5,445 nucleotides of DNA, taken from Litorimonas sp964565335 (GTDB taxonomy: Bacteria > Pseudomonadota > Alphaproteobacteria > Caulobacterales > Maricaulaceae). Under the pieces are notes generated by a model. That model searched no databases. It was not told the origin of the DNA and saw nothing but the letters and a program-made list of their open reading frames with translations. A program made the position numbers and the translations under genes. Position 1 is the first letter of the stretch, and every line of letters starts with the position of its first letter. The stretch covers positions 1 to 5,445 of the forward strand of contig CAZMEN010000111.1 of NCBI GenBank assembly GCA_964565335.1. The letters run 5' to 3'. Shown in pieces: positions 4,764 through 5,445 of the stretch.

Positions 4764-5445
4764 CTAGTTGTCGCCCTTCAAAGCGGCGCCAAGGATGTCG
4801 CCCAAAGACGCACCAGAGTCAGCAGACCCGTATTGCTGGACAGCTTCTTTCTCTTCAGCGATTTCGAGCGCTTTGATAGAGAGCGTAGATGTCCGTGTCT
4901 TACGATCAACACGTGTGATCATAGCGTCAACCTTATCACCAACGGCGAAACGCTCCGGACGCTGCTCTGAGCGTTCGCGGGACAAATCACCCTTACGGAT
5001 AAAGGCTGTTGTTTCGGCATCATCTTCACCGAAGACAACTTCGATACCGCCAGAGTTCACTTCTTTCACCGTACAAGTGACAGTCGCGCCGCGTGCAGCG
5101 CCTTTAGCACCTGCTGGCATTGTGTCTTTGACAAGCTGCTTGATGCCAAGAGAGATACGTTCCTTCTCGATATCCACTTCGAGGATTTTGGCTTCGACTT
5201 CGTCGCCTTTTTTATAATCTTGAAGCGCTTCTTCGCCAGATTTCTCCCAAGAGAGGTCAGACAAATGCGCCATACCGTCAATGTCGCCGTCCAGTCCAAT
5301 AAACAGACCAAATTCAGTGACAGAGCGAACTTCGCCTTTGATTGTCGAGCCAACGGGGAAACGATCCGTGAAGCTATCCCAAGGATTGTCTTGAACCTGC
5401 TTGATACCCAAGGAGATACGGCGCTTCTCTTGATCGACTTCGAGA
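4764..5445 (-). CDS. rpsA: 30S ribosomal protein S1, C-terminal part (partial at window edge)
   Basis: S1 binds mRNA and helps the 30S subunit load structured or weakly led messages. The visible 226 codons cover the C-terminal part. They begin in the end of one S1 domain (LEVDQEKRRISLGIKQ), followed by a complete S1 domain (PWDSFTDRFPVGSTIKGEV through EKERISLGIKQL, with the core FGLFIGLDGDIDGMAHLSDLSW). The last, divergent S1 domain runs from GATVTCTVKEV to TSTLSIKALE, and a short tail follows that includes GASLGDILGAAL, as seen in alphaproteobacterial S1. The frame stays open to base 5445, so the gene continues beyond the window; a TTG at 5409-5411 is only an internal Leu codon. The stop is TAG. 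Two hairpins follow it, then ihfB. The tail's intact end argues against any truncation. Confidence 0.96.
   Translation of the reverse strand, partial: LEVDQEKRRISLGIKQVQDNPWDSFTDRFPVGSTIKGEVRSVTEFGLFIGLDGDIDGMAHLSDLSWEKSGEEALQDYKKGDEVEAKILEVDIEKERISLGIKQLVKDTMPAGAKGAARGATVTCTVKEVNSGGIEVVFGEDDAETTAFIRKGDLSRERSEQRPERFAVGDKVDAMITRVDRKTRTSTLSIKALEIAEEKEAVQQYGSADSGASLGDILGAALKGDN

Noticed and set aside
4386..5217. Plus-strand open frames opposite ihfB and rpsA, and other-frame ORFs 4286-4543 and 5066-5353
   Set aside because: They are shadows of strongly conserved genes and show no protein features of their own.
5409..5411. TTG as start of a separate 215-residue S1-like protein
   Set aside because: The frame remains open to the window edge and the upstream codons read as a normal S1 domain end, so this is an internal Leu codon of rpsA.
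1..5445. Mobile element, CRISPR array or defence island
   Set aside because: No transposase, integrase, direct-repeat array or known defence domain is seen; the inverted repeats present are short and best explained as RNA hairpins or regulatory sites.

Overview
The window looks like chromosomal DNA of a moderate-GC alphaproteobacterium, possibly a marine Caulobacterales/Maricaulales-type organism. The class is suggested by the rpsA-ihfB gene order, the residues of IHF-beta, S1 and MscL, and an ECF sigma factor paired with a DUF6768-type membrane protein. The order-level guess is inference only. I see no tRNA, rRNA, transposase, integrase, CRISPR array or prophage gene, and coding density is high.

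Layout, left to right: (1) positions 10-390 (+) hold a short DUF6624-like protein whose N-terminal part may be missing or lie out of frame upstream. (2) Convergent to it, 412-1221 (-) encodes an unrecognised three-TM protein with a large, probably periplasmic, cysteine-containing C-terminal domain. (3) 1331-2572 (-) encodes a lipoprotein serine hydrolase of the beta-lactamase/class C fold; its real start is well inside the longest open frame. (4) A 166-bp divergent intergenic region holds a palindrome, a hairpin and several candidate promoters. (5) 2739-3338 (+) is an ECF-type sigma factor, overlapping by 14 bp (6) 3325-3699 (+), a small two-TM DUF6768-like protein. (7) A strong bidirectional terminator separates this pair from (8) mscL, 3770-4180 (-). 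(9) ihfB, 4326-4613 (-), lies downstream of (10) the 3' part of rpsA, which runs off the right edge (4764-5445, -).

The right half is housekeeping: S1 for translation initiation, IHF-beta for DNA bending, and MscL for osmotic-shock relief. The left half is accessory. The most interesting unit is the sigma-factor/DUF6768 two-gene operon, in which the small membrane protein sits where an anti-sigma factor normally would, with a divergently transcribed envelope hydrolase as a possible target. No clearly new multi-gene system is evident; the ECF/DUF6768/hydrolase locus is the best candidate for an under-described module.
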